Assembly: GCA_021775575.1 (NCBI GenBank)
Contig: JAJFHO010000197.1
Coordinates: 1 to 59,738, forward strand
Reading direction: 5' to 3'
Source of the DNA: Hyphomicrobiales bacterium
GTDB lineage: Bacteria > Pseudomonadota > Alphaproteobacteria > Rhizobiales > Methyloligellaceae
DNA length: 59,738 nt
The notes under the pieces were generated by a model. That model saw only the letters and a program-made list of their open reading frames with translations, did not search any database and was not told the origin of the DNA. Shown piece after piece: positions 1 through 11,325 of this stretch; positions within the stretch are counted from its first letter, which is position 1; each line of letters begins with the position of its first letter. The position numbers were made by a program, and so were the translations under genes.

Positions 1-1303
1 AATAGAAGGAGGTCAAAAACGCCGCCGCGACGGTCAATATGAAGGCATACATGCCGATGCCGCTATGCGCCGCGAAGGCGGATTCGATGATCGCATCCTT
101 GGAAAAATAGCCGGCGGTGAGCGGGAATCCGGTCAGCGCCAGCGTTCCGATAAGCATGGTCACCCAGGTAAGCGGGATCACTTTACGCAAGCCCCCCATA
201 TTGCGCATGTCCTGCTCATCCTGCATCGCATGGATGACCGAGCCCGACCCCAGAAACAGCAGGGCTTTAAAAAAGGCGTGCGTGAAGAGATGGAATATGG
301 CCACGCCATAGGCGCCGACGCCGAGGGCGACGAACATGTAGCCGAGCTGCGAGCAGGTCGAATAGGCGACGACACGCTTGATGTCGTTCTGCACCAGGCC
401 GATGGTCGCCGCAAAAAAGGCGGTGGTCGCACCGAAGAATGTCACGACGGACAGCGCTGTCGGGCTCAATTCAAACAGCGGCGACAGGCGCGCAACCATG
501 AATACGCCCGCCGTGACCATGGTCGCGGCGTGGATCAGGGCCGACACCGGTGTCGGCCCCTCCATGGCGTCGGGCAGCCAGGTATGAAGCAGGAACTGCG
601 CCGACTTTCCCATCGCCCCCATGAACAGCAGCAGGCAAATCGTGGTCAGGATATCGACTTCCCAATTGAGGAAGTGGAAGCTCTTGCCGACATAGTCGGG
701 CGCGGCGGCGAAGACGGTATCGAATTCAATCGCGCCGAAGATGGCAAAAATCGCGAAGATGCCGAGCGCGAAGCCGAAATCGCCGACGCGGTTGACGACG
801 AACGCCTTGATCGCCGCCGCGTTGGATTCCGGCTTGTGATACCAGATTCCGATCAGCAGGTAGGACATCAGGCCAACGCCTTCCCAGCCGAAAAAGAGCT
901 GCAGGAAATTGTCGGCCGTCACCAGCGCCAGCATTGCGAAGGTAAACAGCGACAGATAAGCGAAGAAACGCGGCCGGTGCGGATCGTCGTGCATGTAACC
1001 GATCGAGTAGACATGCACGAGACCCGAAATCGAATTGACGACGACCAGCATAACGGCGGTGAGCGTGTCTATCCTGAGCGCCCAGGAAACGGAGAGTTTG
1101 TCTGAGTTGATCCACTGGAAAATCTCATGCCGTGCCTCGTCCCCGCCGACACCAACCTGGAAAATGGCGACCCAGGACAGCGCCGCGGCGATCAGCACGA
1201 AACTGGTCGTGAGGATTTCGCTCGCGCGCGCGCCTAATGCGCGGCCGAACAGCCCCGCGATCAGCGCGCCGGCAAGCGGCAGAAAGACGATTGCCTGATA
1301 CAT
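1..1303 (-). CDS. nuoL: NADH-quinone oxidoreductase subunit L (3' part outside window)
   Basis: Antiporter-like membrane subunit of respiratory complex I, part of the proton-pumping arm in the inner membrane. I translated it from the ATG at 1303, 7 bases after the nuoK stop. About 434 residues are visible and the frame stays open to the left window edge, so the C-terminal third (including the long lateral helix) is missing from the window, not from the gene. Hallmarks of the family are present: E141 in FGWEGVGL, K233 in MGKSAQ and H258 in [13 protein letters not shown], the residues that correspond to the conserved proton-channel Glu, Lys and His. It is the last gene visible of a continuous nuoA-L operon; nuoM and nuoN would be expected next, beyond the window. 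Confidence 0.97.
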   Translation of the reverse strand, partial: MYQAIVFLPLAGALIAGLFGRALGARASEILTTSFVLIAAALSWVAIFQVGVGGDEARHEIFQWINSDKLSVSWALRIDTLTAVMLVVVNSISGLVHVYSIGYMHDDPHRPRFFAYLSLFTFAMLALVTADNFLQLFFGWEGVGLMSYLLIGIWYHKPESNAAAIKAFVVNRVGDFGFALGIFAIFAIFGAIEFDTVFAAAPDYVGKSFHFLNWEVDILTTICLLLFMGAMGKSAQFLLHTWLPDAMEGPTPVSALIHAATMVTAGVFMVARLSPLFELSPTALSVVTFFGATTAFFAATIGLVQNDIKRVVAYSTCSQLGYMFVALGVGAYGVAIFHLFTHAFFKALLFLGSGSVIHAMQDEQDMRNMGGLRKVIPLTWVTMLIGTLALTGFPLTAGYFSKDAIIESAFAAHSGIGMYAFILTVAAAFLTSFY

Positions 1304-1310
1304 CCGTCCC

Positions 1311-1619
1311 CTAGCCCTTCATCAGATTGATGTCTTCGACGGCGATCGATCCGCGGTTGCGGTAGTAGACGACGACGATCGCAAGGCCAATCGCCGCCTC
1401 CGCCGCGGCGACGGTGAGAATAAGCAGCGCGAAGACCTGCCCGACCATGTCGCCGAGATGCACCGAAAAGGCGACCATGTTGATGTTGACCGCCAGCAGC
1501 ATGAGCTCGATGGACATCAGGATGACGATGACATTCTTCCGATTAAGAAAAATGCCGAACACGCCCAGCGTGAACAGGATCGCGGCAACGGTCAGATAAT
1601 GTGACAATCCAATTTCCAT
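1311..1619 (-). CDS. nuoK: NADH-quinone oxidoreductase subunit K
   Basis: Small hydrophobic complex I subunit (102 residues) with three predicted membrane helices; homologous to mitochondrial ND4L and to MrpC. The frame is open upstream to 1676, but that would run into nuoJ; the ATG at 1619 gives the usual N-terminus ([11 protein letters not shown]) and the usual length. The two membrane glutamates needed for proton transfer are recognisable, one in [11 protein letters not shown] and one in [13 protein letters not shown]. It begins 13 bases after the nuoJ stop and ends 7 bases before nuoL. Confidence 0.97.
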   Translation of the reverse strand: MEIGLSHYLTVAAILFTLGVFGIFLNRKNVIVILMSIELMLLAVNINMVAFSVHLGDMVGQVFALLILTVAAAEAAIGLAIVVVYYRNRGSIAVEDINLMKG

Positions 1620-1632
1620 GAAGCCCTGCCCG

Positions 1633-2256
1633 TCAGATTCCCTTGCCGGTTTCGACTTGTTTGATCTCGACGCCATCCTCGCGGCGGCGCCCGACCTGCC
1701 GCGGAATGCTCTGCCGCTTTACACCTTCCTTGTGATGGAGGGTAAGGACGATGGCGCCAATCATCGCGACCAGCAGAATCATGCCGGCCGCCTCGAAGAA
1801 ATAGACATACTTTGTGTAGAGGATCCGGCCCAGCGCCTCGGTGTTGGTTACGTTGGCGAGCGGCGGCACGGGCGCGGTCGCGCGCGCGGAAACATCCGCC
1901 GTGATGGTCCACGACCCGACGACCAGCACCAGCTCGATCAGGAGAATGACCCCGATCAGCGCTCCCACCGGCAAATATCTCAAAAATCCGGCGCGCAGTT
2001 CGGCAAAGTCCACATCCAGCATCATGACCACGAACAGGAACAGTACCGCGACCGCGCCGACATAAACGACGATCAGGATCATCGCGAGAAATTCCGCCCC
2101 GAGCAATATGAAAAGACCGGCGGAATTGACGAAGGCGAGGATCAGGAAAAGCACCGAATGCACCGGATTGCGCGACGCGATCACCATGAAGCCCGCCGCC
2201 ACCGTGATGGAGGCGAAAAGATAGAAGAACAAGGCGGTGACAATCTGCATTTCCAT
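1633..2256 (-). CDS. nuoJ: NADH-quinone oxidoreductase subunit J
   Basis: Membrane subunit of complex I equivalent to mitochondrial ND6. About five predicted helices; the conserved third-helix signature [18 protein letters not shown] is intact. The C-terminus is a charged, non-membrane tail of about 35 residues. Two ATGs are close together (2256 and 2250), and an AGGA lies close enough to serve either; I chose the first. It starts 30 bases after nuoI and is followed after 13 bases by nuoK. Confidence 0.95.
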   Translation of the reverse strand: MEMQIVTALFFYLFASITVAAGFMVIASRNPVHSVLFLILAFVNSAGLFILLGAEFLAMILIVVYVGAVAVLFLFVVMMLDVDFAELRAGFLRYLPVGALIGVILLIELVLVVGSWTITADVSARATAPVPPLANVTNTEALGRILYTKYVYFFEAAGMILLVAMIGAIVLTLHHKEGVKRQSIPRQVGRRREDGVEIKQVETGKGI

Positions 2257-2286
2257 CAGTCCTGTGCGCTGCGCTCCCCGCAACGC

Positions 2287-2778
2287 TTATCTGTAGGGCG
2301 CATCGAGCGAGAGATTCTTGGCAATCTCACGCTCCCAGCGGTCGCCATTGGCAAGCAGCCGCGCCTTGTCGAAATAAAGCTCTTCGCGCGTCTCGGTCGC
2401 GAATTCGAAATTCGGCCCCTCGACAATCGCGTCGACCGGACAGGCTTCCTGGCAGAAGCCGCAATAGATGCATTTGACCATGTCGATGTCATAGCGCGTC
2501 GTCCGGCGCGTTCCGTCATTTTGGCGCGGCCCCGCCTCGATGGTGATCGCCTGGGCCGGGCAAATCGCTTCGCACAGCTTGCACGCGATGCAGCGCTCCT
2601 GGCCGTTGGGATAGCGGCGAAGCGCATGCTCGCCGCGAAACCGCGGAGAAAGAGGTCCCTTCTCGAAGGGATAGTTCAACGTCGCCTTGGGTCTGAAGAA
2701 ATATTTCATCGCCAGCCAGAATGCGGAGACGAATTCCAGAAGAAGGAGCGACTTCGCTGATTGCAGGATATTTCCCAT
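2287..2778 (-). CDS. nuoI: NADH-quinone oxidoreductase subunit I (2x[4Fe-4S])
   Basis: Complex I subunit of the peripheral arm that carries the two tetranuclear clusters (N6a, N6b) handing electrons towards NuoB. 163 residues, typical for the alphaproteobacterial/mitochondrial TYKY form. The two ferredoxin motifs are complete: C63-C66-C69-C73 ([12 protein letters not shown]) and C103-C106-C109-C113 ([12 protein letters not shown]). The N-terminal amphipathic helix that lies on the membrane is present. It starts 19 bases after nuoH. Confidence 0.98.
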   Translation of the reverse strand: MGNILQSAKSLLLLEFVSAFWLAMKYFFRPKATLNYPFEKGPLSPRFRGEHALRRYPNGQERCIACKLCEAICPAQAITIEAGPRQNDGTRRTTRYDIDMVKCIYCGFCQEACPVDAIVEGPNFEFATETREELYFDKARLLANGDRWEREIAKNLSLDAPYR

Positions 2779-2797
2779 GGTCAGTTTCCCTTGCTCC

Positions 2798-3820
2798 TCA
2801 TCCCGCTAAACCGGAAAACTGCAAAACGGCGGCGACGGCGACAACCATGAACAGGGACAGCGGCAGGAACACCTTCCACCCCAGCCGCATAAGCTGGTCA
2901 TAGCGGTAACGCGGCACCATTGCCTTCACCATGGAGAACATGAAGAACATGATGCAGACCTTGAAAACGAACCAGAAAACACCCGGCAGCCAGTTGAACG
3001 GCGCCACGTCGAACGGCGGCAGCCAGCCGCCCAGAAACAGAATAGTGGTGAGCGCGCACATCAGCACGATCGCGACATATTCGCCGAGCATGAACAGCAA
3101 ATAAGGCGTGGAGGAATATTCGACCATGAAGCCGGCGACGAGTTCCGATTCCGCCTCCGGCAGATCGAAGGGCGGACGGTTCGTCTCCGCAAGCGCGGAG
3201 ATAAAGAAAATCACGAACATCGGGAACAGCGGCAGCCAATACCAGTTGAACAGTCCCAAATCCCCCTTCTGAGCCAATACGATCTCCGTGAGGTTCAGCG
3301 ACCCGGCGCAGAGTAGAACGGTGATGATGACGAAACCGATGGAGACCTCATAGGACACCATTTGCGCCGCCGAGCGCAGCGCGCCCAGAAATGGATATTT
3401 CGAGTTCGACGCCCATCCGCCCATGATCACGCCATAAACCTCCAGCGAGGAGATAGCGAATACGAACAGAATGCCGACATTGATATCGGCAACCGCCCAG
3501 CCCTCGTTGACCGGGATCACGGCCCAGGCGGAAAGCGCCAAAACGGACGACACCAGGGGGGCCAGAAGAAATACGCCCTTGTTGGCACCCGATGGCACGA
3601 TCGGCTCCTTGAAGACGAATTTCAGGAAATCGGCGAAGGACTGCAGCAGGCCGAAGGGGCCGACCACATTGGGCCCGCGCCGCATTTGCACCGCCGCCCA
3701 TATCTTCCGGTCCGCCACCAGCAGGAAAGCGATGGCAATGAGCAAACTGGCAAGCAGCAAGACGCTTTGGAAGGCGACCACCACGACGGGCCAGATATAT
3801 GTCCACCAGAATTCAACCAT
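2798..3820 (-). CDS. nuoH: NADH-quinone oxidoreductase subunit H
   Basis: Membrane subunit (340 residues, about eight helices) at the junction between the quinone cavity and the proton-pumping arm; ND1 homologue. The cytoplasmic loop signatures [14 protein letters not shown] and [20 protein letters not shown], which line the quinone chamber, are intact. The frame is open to 3856 but the ATG at 3820 fits the family start; it overlaps the nuoG stop by 8 bases, so translation is probably coupled. Confidence 0.97.
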   Translation of the reverse strand: MVEFWWTYIWPVVVVAFQSVLLLASLLIAIAFLLVADRKIWAAVQMRRGPNVVGPFGLLQSFADFLKFVFKEPIVPSGANKGVFLLAPLVSSVLALSAWAVIPVNEGWAVADINVGILFVFAISSLEVYGVIMGGWASNSKYPFLGALRSAAQMVSYEVSIGFVIITVLLCAGSLNLTEIVLAQKGDLGLFNWYWLPLFPMFVIFFISALAETNRPPFDLPEAESELVAGFMVEYSSTPYLLFMLGEYVAIVLMCALTTILFLGGWLPPFDVAPFNWLPGVFWFVFKVCIMFFMFSMVKAMVPRYRYDQLMRLGWKVFLPLSLFMVVAVAAVLQFSGLAG

Positions 3821-5915
3821 CGGTGCCGGTCGCCCTTGTGCGCGGCGCGCCCGCAAGCGCGCTCATCTGACCCATGACAGCGGATGCCCGGGCTATCGGA
3901 TTTGTCAGGTAAAAATCGGCCACCGCCTGGCCAAAGGCTTTCTTGCCCAGGGCCGCGCGGGCTTTCGACAGCTTTTCAATATCCGCGGCGTCACCGGCCT
4001 CGCGTGCGCCGATATGCGCCAGATGCGGATGCGCGTCATACATGGCGCCGCGCAGCGCCGAAAGGTTGTCATAGGCCAGTGGTTCGCCGGTATGACCGGA
4101 AAGGGCTCTGATTATCGCCCAATCCTCGCGGGCATCGCCGGGCGGGAACGCCGCGCGCTGGGTGAGTTGCGTCCGGCCTTCCATATTGACATAGGTGCCG
4201 CTCTTTTCGGTATAGGCGGCACCGGGCAAAATCACATCGGCGGCCTGCGCGCCGGCGTCGCCATGGGTGCCCTGATAGATCACGAAAGTGTTGCCGAGAT
4301 CCTCCAGGTTGCATTCGTCGGCGCCAAGCAAATAGAGCACGTCGAGTTTCCCCGCTTTCGCCGCGCGCAGAATAGCGGCCGTGTTCAGACCGCCCTTGCC
4401 AGGAACGAAGCCCAGATCGAGCCCGCCGACACGCGCGGCGGCTAAATGCAGGATATTGAACCCGTTGGAGCCCGAAGCAAGCATTCCCGTCGCACTTGCT
4501 ATCTGCGCGGCCAAAGTTGCCACCGCTGCCCCATCGCTCCCCGACAGCGCAGCTTGCCCCAGGATGAGCATTGGCCTCTTGGCGCGCTTGAGAACCCGGT
4601 GGAAAGGATGCTTGCCGGCCGCGACCTGCCTGAGCGTGTCCGGCCCGGCGCCGAGATAGTCATAGTCGTAGGTCAGCGCCGCTTCGCGGCCGATGAGACC
4701 GACCGATAACCCGCCGCGCCGCCAGCGCTCGCGGATACGCGCATTCAGAACCGCCGCCTCGACGCGCGGATTGGTGCCGATCAGCAATATGGCGTCGGCC
4801 TCGTCGATCTCCGCGATGCCGGAATTGAAGAGATAGCTCGCACGTCCTTTTGCGGGATCGAGCGCCGCGCCATCCTGGCGGCAATCCATGTTCGGCGAAC
4901 CGAGCCCCGTCAGGAGATCCTTGAGAGCGAATATCTCTTCCGCGGCCGCGAGATCACCGGCGATCGCGGCTATGCGGTTGCCCGGCGCCTTTTTCAGCCT
5001 GCGCGCGACCGCCGCCAGAGCCTCATCCCAGCTGGCCGGGCGAAGCTTGCCGCCCTTGCGGATATAGGGCTGATCGAGGCGCTGCGTGCGCAGCCCATCC
5101 CAGATGAACCGCGTCTTGTCCGAAATCCACTCCTCATTCACATCGTCATTATTGCGAGGCATGATGCGCATCACTTCCCGGCCGCGCGTGTCAACGCGGA
5201 TATTGCTGCCGAGCGCATCCATCACATCGATGGTTTCCGTCTTCCGCAGCTCCCATGGCCGGGCAGCAAAAGCGTATGGCCGCGATGTCAGGGCGCCCAC
5301 GGGACAAAGATCGATGACATTGCCGGAAAGCTCCGACCTCATGCCCTGCTCCAGATAGGTCGTGATTTCCACATCTTCGCCGCGCCCGATGGCTCCCAGC
5401 TCCTCGACCCCGGCGACTTCGCTCATGAAGCGGACGCAGCGCGTGCAGTGAATGCAGCGCGTCATCATCGTCTTGATCAGCGGCCCGATATTTTTGTCCT
5501 CGACCGCCCTTTTGTTTTCCGCGTAGCGGCTCGCATCCACGCCATATGTCATGGCCTGGTCCTGCAGATCGCACTCACCGCCCTGGTCGCAGATCGGGCA
5601 GTCGAGCGGATGATTGATCAGCAGGAACTCCATCACGCCCTCACGGGCCATCTTGACGGTTTCGGACTTGGTCTGGATCTCCGGCGGGGTGCCGTCGGGA
5701 GCGGGGCGCAGATCGTTCACGCCCAGCGCGCAGGACGCCACCGGTTTCGGCATGCCTGTCACTTCCACCAGGCACATGCGGCAATTTCCCGCGATCGACA
5801 GCCGCTCGTGATAGCAGAAGCGCGGTATCTGCACGCCCGCGGCCTCGCAAGCCTGAATCAGGGTGATCCCGTCTTCGACCTCGATCTCCGTGCCGTCGAT
5901 TATCAGCTTGGGCAT
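3813..5915 (-). CDS. nuoG: NADH-quinone oxidoreductase subunit G
   Basis: Large iron-sulfur subunit of complex I (700 residues). N-terminal ferredoxin-type domain with C34, C45, C48 and C62 for the [2Fe-2S] cluster N1b; a His/Cys motif H102-C106-C109-C115 for N5; C154, C157, C160 and C204 for N4. The rest is a molybdopterin-oxidoreductase-like fold that has lost its cofactor role. The length matches the mitochondrial/alphaproteobacterial NDUFS1 type and not the longer E. coli type. It lies 27 bases after nuoF and overlaps nuoH by 8 bases. Confidence 0.98.
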   Translation of the reverse strand: MPKLIIDGTEIEVEDGITLIQACEAAGVQIPRFCYHERLSIAGNCRMCLVEVTGMPKPVASCALGVNDLRPAPDGTPPEIQTKSETVKMAREGVMEFLLINHPLDCPICDQGGECDLQDQAMTYGVDASRYAENKRAVEDKNIGPLIKTMMTRCIHCTRCVRFMSEVAGVEELGAIGRGEDVEITTYLEQGMRSELSGNVIDLCPVGALTSRPYAFAARPWELRKTETIDVMDALGSNIRVDTRGREVMRIMPRNNDDVNEEWISDKTRFIWDGLRTQRLDQPYIRKGGKLRPASWDEALAAVARRLKKAPGNRIAAIAGDLAAAEEIFALKDLLTGLGSPNMDCRQDGAALDPAKGRASYLFNSGIAEIDEADAILLIGTNPRVEAAVLNARIRERWRRGGLSVGLIGREAALTYDYDYLGAGPDTLRQVAAGKHPFHRVLKRAKRPMLILGQAALSGSDGAAVATLAAQIASATGMLASGSNGFNILHLAAARVGGLDLGFVPGKGGLNTAAILRAAKAGKLDVLYLLGADECNLEDLGNTFVIYQGTHGDAGAQAADVILPGAAYTEKSGTYVNMEGRTQLTQRAAFPPGDAREDWAIIRALSGHTGEPLAYDNLSALRGAMYDAHPHLAHIGAREAGDAADIEKLSKARAALGKKAFGQAVADFYLTNPIARASAVMGQMSALAGAPRTRATGTDG

Positions 5916-5942
5916 GACGCTCTACCCGTTCCCCTCAAATCT

Positions 5943-7253
5943 CTATTCCGCCGCGACCGGTTCACGCACGGCGCCATCCGGATTCGGATTGGCGGCATAC
6001 TGGTCGATGCGTTCCTCGATAACGTGGCGAAAATGCCGGATCAGCCCCTGAACCGGCCAGGCCGCCGCATCGCCTAGCGCGCATATGGTGTGACCCTCGA
6101 TCTGGTAGGTCACCTCCAGAAGCATGTCGATTTCGCGCTTCTGCGCTTCCCCGCGCGCCATGCGCTCCAGAACGCGCCACATCCAGCCCGTCCCCTCCCG
6201 GCAGGGCGTGCATTGTCCGCAGCTTTCATGTTTGTAAAAATATGACAGCCGGGCAATCGCGCGAATGATATCGGTGCTCTTGTCCATAACGATCACCGCC
6301 GCGGTGCCGAGCCCGGATTTGAGCTCGCGCAAACTGTCGAAATCCATCGACAGGCTCCCGCAGGTGTCTGCCGGAAGACAGGGCACAGATGAGCCGCCGG
6401 GAATAACCGCAAGCAGATTGTCCCAGCCACCGCGCACGCCGCCGGCATGCCGCTCCAGCAGGTCGCGCAAGGATATGCCCATTTCCTCTTCGACATTGCA
6501 GGGCCGGTTGACGTGGCCCGATATGCAGAAAAGCTTGGTCCCGGCGTTGTTCGGCTTCCCCAGCGCAGCGAACCACGTCGCGCCACGCCGCAGAATATCG
6601 GGCGCGACGGCGATGCTTTCGACATTGTTGACAGTCGTCGGCGCTCCGTAGAGGCCGGCATTGGCGGGAAATGGCGGCTTCAGGCGCGGCTGGCCCTTCT
6701 TGCCTTCAAGGCTTTCAAGCAGCGCCGTCTCCTCGCCGCAGATATACGCGCCGGCGCCGTGATGGATATACAGATCGAAGGGCCAGCCATGAATGTTCTT
6801 TTTGCCGATGAGCTTCGCCTCATAGGCCTCGTCGACAGCCGCCTGCAATCTTTCGCGCTCGCGGATGAACTCGCCGCGGATATAGATGTAGGCCGTATTC
6901 GCGCCCATCGCGAATGACGCCAGCAGGCAGCCTTCAATCAGCAGATGGGGGTCGTGCCGCATAATCTCCCGGTCCTTGCAGGTGCCGGGTTCCGACTCGT
7001 CGGCATTGACGACCAGATAGTGCGGGCGGCCATCGGATTGTTTCGGCATGAAGGACCATTTGAGCCCGGTGGGGAAACCGGCGCCGCCGCGTCCGCGCAG
7101 GCCCGACGCCTTGACCTCGTCGACGACCCAGTCGCGGCCGTTCTGAATGAACGTCTTGGTGCCGTCCCATGCGCCGCGCTTCTTCGCTTCCTTGAGGCCC
7201 CAATCCTCAATTCCGTAAAGGTTCCGGAAGATGCGGTCCTTGTCAGCGAGCAT
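5943..7253 (-). CDS. nuoF: NADH-quinone oxidoreductase subunit F
   Basis: NADH-binding, FMN-carrying subunit of complex I (436 residues). Glycine-rich NADH site [10 protein letters not shown] at 54-63, FMN-site motif [16 protein letters not shown] at 166-181, and the N3 [4Fe-4S] ligands C345, C348, C351 and C391. The reading frame is open for nearly 900 bases upstream through nuoE and into nuoD; that is chance, because the ATG at 7253 gives the family N-terminus and shares one base with the nuoE stop (TAATG). Confidence 0.98.
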   Translation of the reverse strand: MLADKDRIFRNLYGIEDWGLKEAKKRGAWDGTKTFIQNGRDWVVDEVKASGLRGRGGAGFPTGLKWSFMPKQSDGRPHYLVVNADESEPGTCKDREIMRHDPHLLIEGCLLASFAMGANTAYIYIRGEFIRERERLQAAVDEAYEAKLIGKKNIHGWPFDLYIHHGAGAYICGEETALLESLEGKKGQPRLKPPFPANAGLYGAPTTVNNVESIAVAPDILRRGATWFAALGKPNNAGTKLFCISGHVNRPCNVEEEMGISLRDLLERHAGGVRGGWDNLLAVIPGGSSVPCLPADTCGSLSMDFDSLRELKSGLGTAAVIVMDKSTDIIRAIARLSYFYKHESCGQCTPCREGTGWMWRVLERMARGEAQKREIDMLLEVTYQIEGHTICALGDAAAWPVQGLIRHFRHVIEERIDQYAANPNPDGAVREPVAAE

Positions 7254-7927
7254 TACTTGCCGGCCCCCTTGGCCCTTGGCTTGCGGCGCGCCACAGCGGG
7301 CTTCTTCGCCGGCGAGCCATCTTTTGCCGCGCCTCCGTTCAGAAGCGTCGTCGGGCCTCCTTCGGGACATGAGAATTGACGTCCGTTCTGCGGTCCGGGC
7401 GGCACTTCTTTCCCTTCCCTGAGGTCCATCAGAATCTGTTCGAAGATCTCCCCTGTCAGGTCTTCGTAATAGTCCTTGTTGATCTGCACCATCGGCGCGT
7501 TGACGCAGGCCCCGAGGCATTCGACTTCGAGCCAGGAAAAAACCCCGTCCTCGGTCACCTGGCCCTGCGGGCCGATGACGCGCCGGCAAACCTCTTTGAT
7601 TTCCTCCGCGCCGCGCAGCATGCAGGGTGTCGTGCCGCACAGCTGCACGAAATATTTGCCGACCGGAGAGAGGTTGAACATGGTGTAGAAAGTCGCCACC
7701 TCCAGCACCCGGATCTGCGCCATATCGAGAATTTCGGCGATATGGCGAATCGCCGGTTCGGGCAGCCAGCCACCATGCTGCTCCTGCGCGCGCCACAGCA
7801 GCGGAATGACGGTGGAGGCCTGTTTTCCCTTGGGAAATTTCTTCATCTGGGCTGTTGCCCAGCGCGCATTTTCCGCGTTGAACTTGAAGCTCTTGGGCTG
7901 GAGGGAATCGAGACGGCGCACACTCAT
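7253..7927 (-). CDS. nuoE: NADH-quinone oxidoreductase subunit E
   Basis: Thioredoxin-fold subunit carrying the N1a [2Fe-2S] cluster. Ligands C97, C102, C137 and C141 are visible (QLCGTTPC and [10 protein letters not shown]). 224 residues: after the conserved core there is a tail of about 50 residues, the last part rich in Lys, Arg, Ala and Pro, as in several alphaproteobacteria. The ATG at 7927 overlaps the nuoD stop by 4 bases (ATGA); the stop overlaps the nuoF start by one base. Confidence 0.97.
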   Translation of the reverse strand: MSVRRLDSLQPKSFKFNAENARWATAQMKKFPKGKQASTVIPLLWRAQEQHGGWLPEPAIRHIAEILDMAQIRVLEVATFYTMFNLSPVGKYFVQLCGTTPCMLRGAEEIKEVCRRVIGPQGQVTEDGVFSWLEVECLGACVNAPMVQINKDYYEDLTGEIFEQILMDLREGKEVPPGPQNGRQFSCPEGGPTTLLNGGAAKDGSPAKKPAVARRKPRAKGAGK

Positions 7928-9108
7928 CGGTCGACCTCCCCGAAGACGATGTCGAGCGAGCCGATAACAGCCGCCACATCGGCCAGCATATGGCCCCGGC
8001 ACAGGAAATCCATGGCTTGCAGATGGGCATAGCCCGGCGCGCGGATTTTGCATCGATAGGGCTTGTTCGAACCATCGGAAACGAGATAGACGCCAAACTC
8101 TCCCTTCGGCGCCTCAACAGCGGCATACACTTCGCCGGCCGGCACGTGATAGCCCTCGGTGTAGAGCTTGAAATGATGAATGAGCGCTTCCATCGAGCGC
8201 TTCATCTCCGCGCGCTTCGGCGGCACGATTTTCTGACTGACCGCAGAAACGGGACCCTGCTCGTTACGCAGCAACTCGCAGCACTGCCGCATTAAACTGA
8301 CCGACTGGCGCATTTCCTCCATGCGGACAAGATAGCGGTCGTAACAATCGCCATTCTTGCCGACAGGGATGTCGAACGCCAACTCGTCGTAACATTCGTA
8401 AGGTTGCGCCTTGCGCAAGTCCCAGGCCGCGCCCGAGCCGCGCACCATGACACCGGAAAATCCCCTGGCGAAGGCGTCGTCCAGTTCGACAACGGCAATA
8501 TCCACATTGCGCTGTTTGAAAATCCGGTTGTCGGTGAGCAGACCTTCAATATCGTCGCACACATCGAGGAAGGGATCGCAGAAGGCCTCGATATCGTCGA
8601 TCAGTTCCGGCGGAAGATCCTGATGCACGCCGCCGGGGCGGAAGTAGGCCGCATGCAGGCGGCTACCGCTCGCGCGCTCATAAAAGATCATCAGCTTTTC
8701 ACGCTCTTCGAACCCCCACAATGGCGGGGTCAGGGCGCCGACGTCCATCGCCTGCGTCGTGACATTGAGCAGGTGGGAGAGCAGCCGGCCAATCTCGGAG
8801 TAGAGCACACGGATTAGCTGGCCTCTTTTTGGCACCTCGATGCCGAGCAGCCGCTCGACCGCGAGCGCGAAGGCATGCTCCTGGTTCATCGGCGCGACAT
8901 AGTCCAGCCGGTCAAAATAGGGCACCGCCTGCAGGTAGGTTTTGTGTTCGATCAACTTTTCGGTGCCACGGTGCAGAAGTCCGATATGGGGATCGACCCG
9001 CTCGACCACCTCGCCGTCAAGCTCCAGCACAAGCCGCAATACGCCATGCGCGGCCGGGTGCTGCGGCCCCAGGTTGAGTGTGAATTTGCGGATTTCGGTC
9101 TCGGCCAT
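7924..9108 (-). CDS. nuoD: NADH-quinone oxidoreductase subunit D
   Basis: 49-kDa-type subunit (394 residues) that forms the quinone-binding cavity together with NuoB. The conserved GPQHPAAHG loop is at 14-22. NuoC and NuoD are separate genes here (as in mitochondria and Paracoccus), unlike the fused NuoCD of E. coli. It begins 11 bases after the stop of the FlK-like gene at 9120-9545, which splits the usual nuoC-nuoD neighbourhood. Confidence 0.97.
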   Translation of the reverse strand: MAETEIRKFTLNLGPQHPAAHGVLRLVLELDGEVVERVDPHIGLLHRGTEKLIEHKTYLQAVPYFDRLDYVAPMNQEHAFALAVERLLGIEVPKRGQLIRVLYSEIGRLLSHLLNVTTQAMDVGALTPPLWGFEEREKLMIFYERASGSRLHAAYFRPGGVHQDLPPELIDDIEAFCDPFLDVCDDIEGLLTDNRIFKQRNVDIAVVELDDAFARGFSGVMVRGSGAAWDLRKAQPYECYDELAFDIPVGKNGDCYDRYLVRMEEMRQSVSLMRQCCELLRNEQGPVSAVSQKIVPPKRAEMKRSMEALIHHFKLYTEGYHVPAGEVYAAVEAPKGEFGVYLVSDGSNKPYRCKIRAPGYAHLQAMDFLCRGHMLADVAAVIGSLDIVFGEVDR

Positions 9109-9119
9109 GAGAATCCGCC

Positions 9120-9545
9120 CTAACCCGCCGCCATGGCGCGTTTTTCGTCAACGCGCGCATTGAAACGGTTCCACTTCACGATGAAACGTTCATGATCGCC
9201 CTCGCCAATCAGATCGACGCCATCATGGGCGCGGACGTGAAAAGAGGCGCGCGGCCCCCTGACGTCGGTGCATTCCGCATTTACGGTGACCGTAAGGCCC
9301 GGAGGGGTTGCCGCCTGGTGCGATATGTTGACATGAACGCCGAGGCTGCCTTCGCCGTCATCGAGATGCGGCGCCAGCAATTGCAGGCAGGTCCATTCCA
9401 TCAGCCCGACCATAAAGCCCGTTGCCAGCACCGCCGGCATAGCCTGGAATTCGGACGCCTCGGGAAAGAGATGCGGAACCGTCTTCGATTGTGGAACCTT
9501 GAATTCAAACTGATGCGCAAGGCCTGGTTTCAGAGTGTCTTTCAT
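9120..9545 (-). CDS. FlK-like acyl-CoA thioesterase embedded in the nuo operon
   Basis: 141-residue single hotdog-fold protein. It resembles fluoroacetyl-CoA thioesterase FlK of Streptomyces cattleya along its whole length, as far as I recall that sequence. The FlK catalytic residues fall at the same numbers: T42 and E50 (in [11 protein letters not shown]), H76, plus G69 and R120. The FlK gate residue Phe36 is Met36 here, while F33 is kept, so hydrolysis of a short acyl-CoA is likely but fluoroacetyl specificity is not implied. Its ATG overlaps the nuoC stop by 4 bases (ATGA) and its stop is 11 bases before nuoD, so it must be co-transcribed and probably translationally coupled with complex I genes. 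It is not a complex I subunit by sequence. Physiological substrate unknown. Confidence 0.85.
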   Translation of the reverse strand: MKDTLKPGLAHQFEFKVPQSKTVPHLFPEASEFQAMPAVLATGFMVGLMEWTCLQLLAPHLDDGEGSLGVHVNISHQAATPPGLTVTVNAECTDVRGPRASFHVRAHDGVDLIGEGDHERFIVKWNRFNARVDEKRAMAAG

Positions 9546-10168
9546 GACCCCGCCTTCCCGTTATCCCCGTCACCGGCTTTTTCATCGCCGGGCAGGAGAT
9601 AATCAGCGCCTTCCCAGGGGCTCATAAAGTCGAAAGACCGGAATTCCTGCGCCAGTTTCACCGGTTCGTAAACCACCCGCTTCTTGTCGTCGTCATAGCG
9701 AACCTCGACAAATCCGGTGAGCGGGAAATCCTTGCGCAACGGATGCCCCCGAAAACCATAATCGGTGAGAATCCGCCGCATGTCGGGATGGTCGGAAAAC
9801 AAGATGCCGTAAAGATCGAAAGCTTCGCGCTCGAACCATTCCGCCGCCGGAAAAATGCCGACCGAGCTCGGTACCGGCGTCGTTTCGTCGGTGGAGGTCT
9901 TGACTCGAATGCGCATATTCTGCCGAGGGCTGAGCAGGTGGTATACGACATCGAAGCGTCGCGAGCGTTCCGGATAGTCGACGCCGGCGATATCGATCAG
10001 ACATGAGAATCGGCAGCGTGCGTCGTCGCGCAGAAACCGCAGCACTTCCGGAATTTCCTCGCGCAGGCAGACGACGGTCAGCTCTCCATAAGAGACCGTG
10101 CACGTCTCGACGGACGCACTCATTTCATCCGCGATATACTCGCCAAGTTCCTTGAGGGCCTCGTCCAT
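9542..10168 (-). CDS. nuoC: NADH-quinone oxidoreductase subunit C
   Basis: 30-kDa-type subunit of the peripheral arm (208 residues). The conserved core stretches [24 protein letters not shown]-like and [12 protein letters not shown] are readable near 115-155. It has no cofactor and holds NuoD and NuoB together. It starts 27 bases after nuoB and its stop overlaps the start of the FlK-like gene by 4 bases. Confidence 0.96.
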   Translation of the reverse strand: MDEALKELGEYIADEMSASVETCTVSYGELTVVCLREEIPEVLRFLRDDARCRFSCLIDIAGVDYPERSRRFDVVYHLLSPRQNMRIRVKTSTDETTPVPSSVGIFPAAEWFEREAFDLYGILFSDHPDMRRILTDYGFRGHPLRKDFPLTGFVEVRYDDDKKRVVYEPVKLAQEFRSFDFMSPWEGADYLLPGDEKAGDGDNGKAGS

Positions 10169-10195
10169 CGTCTCCCCGCCCGAGCGCCGCAGTCT

Positions 10196-10765
10196 TTACC
10201 GTTCAATCGTTCCGGTCCGGCGGATTTTTTTCTGCAAAAGCAGGATACCGTAGACCAGGGCTTCCGCGGTCGGTGGGCAACCCGGGACATAAATGTCCAC
10301 CGGCAGAACACGGTCGCAACCGCGCACCACGGAATAGGAATAGTGATAATAGCCGCCGCCGTTGGCGCAACTTCCCATCGAAATCACATAACGCGGTTCC
10401 GGCATCTGGTCGTAGACCTTGCGAATTGCCGGAGCCATTTTGTTGGTAAGCGTTCCCGCGACGATTATGACATCCGACTGGCGGGGGCTGGCGCGCGGCG
10501 CAAAACCAAACCGTTCGATGTCATATCGCGGCATCGACGCCTGCATCATTTCTACCGCGCAGCATGCGAGCCCGAAAGTCATCCACATCAGCGAGCCGGT
10601 GCGCGCCCAGTTGATGAGTTCATCCGTCGAGGTGACGAGAAAACCCTTGTCGGCCAGTTCATCGGAGATGTCGGAATAATAGGGCGCATCGGGCGCCGCG
10701 GGCGTGCTTGCCGATCCGCTTCCACCGCGATGGTCAAACACCGGAGACGGGACAATCAATCCCAT
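10196..10765 (-). CDS. nuoB: NADH-quinone oxidoreductase subunit B
   Basis: PSST-type subunit carrying cluster N2, the last iron-sulfur centre before quinone. Ligands C68-C69 (LACCAVEMM), C133 (GSCANGGG) and C163 (PGCPPTAE) are all present. 189 residues from the ATG at 10765. That start has a strong AAAGGAG 8 bases upstream and overlaps the nuoA stop by 10 bases; longer in-frame starts would lie deep within nuoA. Confidence 0.97.
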   Translation of the reverse strand: MGLIVPSPVFDHRGGSGSASTPAAPDAPYYSDISDELADKGFLVTSTDELINWARTGSLMWMTFGLACCAVEMMQASMPRYDIERFGFAPRASPRQSDVIIVAGTLTNKMAPAIRKVYDQMPEPRYVISMGSCANGGGYYHYSYSVVRGCDRVLPVDIYVPGCPPTAEALVYGILLLQKKIRRTGTIER

Positions 10766-11121
10766 TCGAGTGCTCCTTTGCGCCATTCGTAGATGAAACC
10801 GATGGTCAAAATGGCGAGAAACACCATAACCGACCAAAAGCCGAATACGCCGGCCTCCTTGAACGCCACCGCCCAGGGAAACAAAAACGCAACCTCAAGA
10901 TCAAAGATGATGAACAGCAGCGCGACGAGATAAAATCTAACGTCGAATTTCATGCGGGCGTCGTCGAACGCCTTGAAGCCGCATTCGTAAGCAGACAGCT
11001 TTTCGGGATCCGGTCTGGAAACGGCAACGACGAACGGCGCGATCATCAAGGCGAGACCAATTACGAGAGCAACGGCGATAAAGATTATGACCGGAAAATA
11101 AGCACCGAGCAGTTCGTTCAT
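10756..11121 (-). CDS. nuoA: NADH-quinone oxidoreductase subunit A
   Basis: First gene of the complex I operon; ND3 homologue of 121 residues with three predicted membrane helices. The conserved loop [16 protein letters not shown], whose Cys is the active/deactive switch residue in mitochondrial ND3, is at about 43-58. The long intergenic region upstream (11122-11627) should hold the operon promoter. Confidence 0.97.
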   Translation of the reverse strand: MNELLGAYFPVIIFIAVALVIGLALMIAPFVVAVSRPDPEKLSAYECGFKAFDDARMKFDVRFYLVALLFIIFDLEVAFLFPWAVAFKEAGVFGFWSVMVFLAILTIGFIYEWRKGALEWD

Positions 11122-11244
11122 TGACCGCGCTCCATCCCGCCGTCGACATGGTCAACTGAAACACTATGCCGAACCATGGCTTTTTCAACAGTCTTTGCTG
11201 ATTCCCCGCGGAATAGCGATGCGACTGAATGCCTGCGACGACCG

Positions 11245-11273
11245 ATTATAGGGCGTGGAACCACTTCGGGCAT
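11245..11273 (-). promoter_or_regulatory. Candidate sigma-70 promoter of the nuo operon
   Basis: On the minus strand a perfect TATAAT (11245-11250) lies 124 bases upstream of the nuoA ATG, with a weak -35 (ATGCCC, 3 of 6) 17 bases further up. A second possibility is TTGAAA-N16-TAGTGT within about 50 bases of nuoA. Prediction by eye only. Confidence 0.3.
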
Positions 11274-11325
11274 CCAATCCAAAGGTTTGAAGCAACCTTG
11301 CTGAATCGAGCCTTAACGCACCTGT

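Noticed and set aside
65-2760. Long plus-strand open frames opposite nuoL-nuoI (346 and 380 codons).
   Set aside because: They are rich in Arg, His, Gln and Asp with no family match, and lie antisense to unmistakable complex I genes; typical shadows in high-GC DNA.
7254-8126. In-frame upstream extension of nuoF through nuoE and the end of nuoD.
   Set aside because: The extension reads as nonsense composition, while nuoE in another frame has all its cluster cysteines; the nuoF start at 7253 fits the family.
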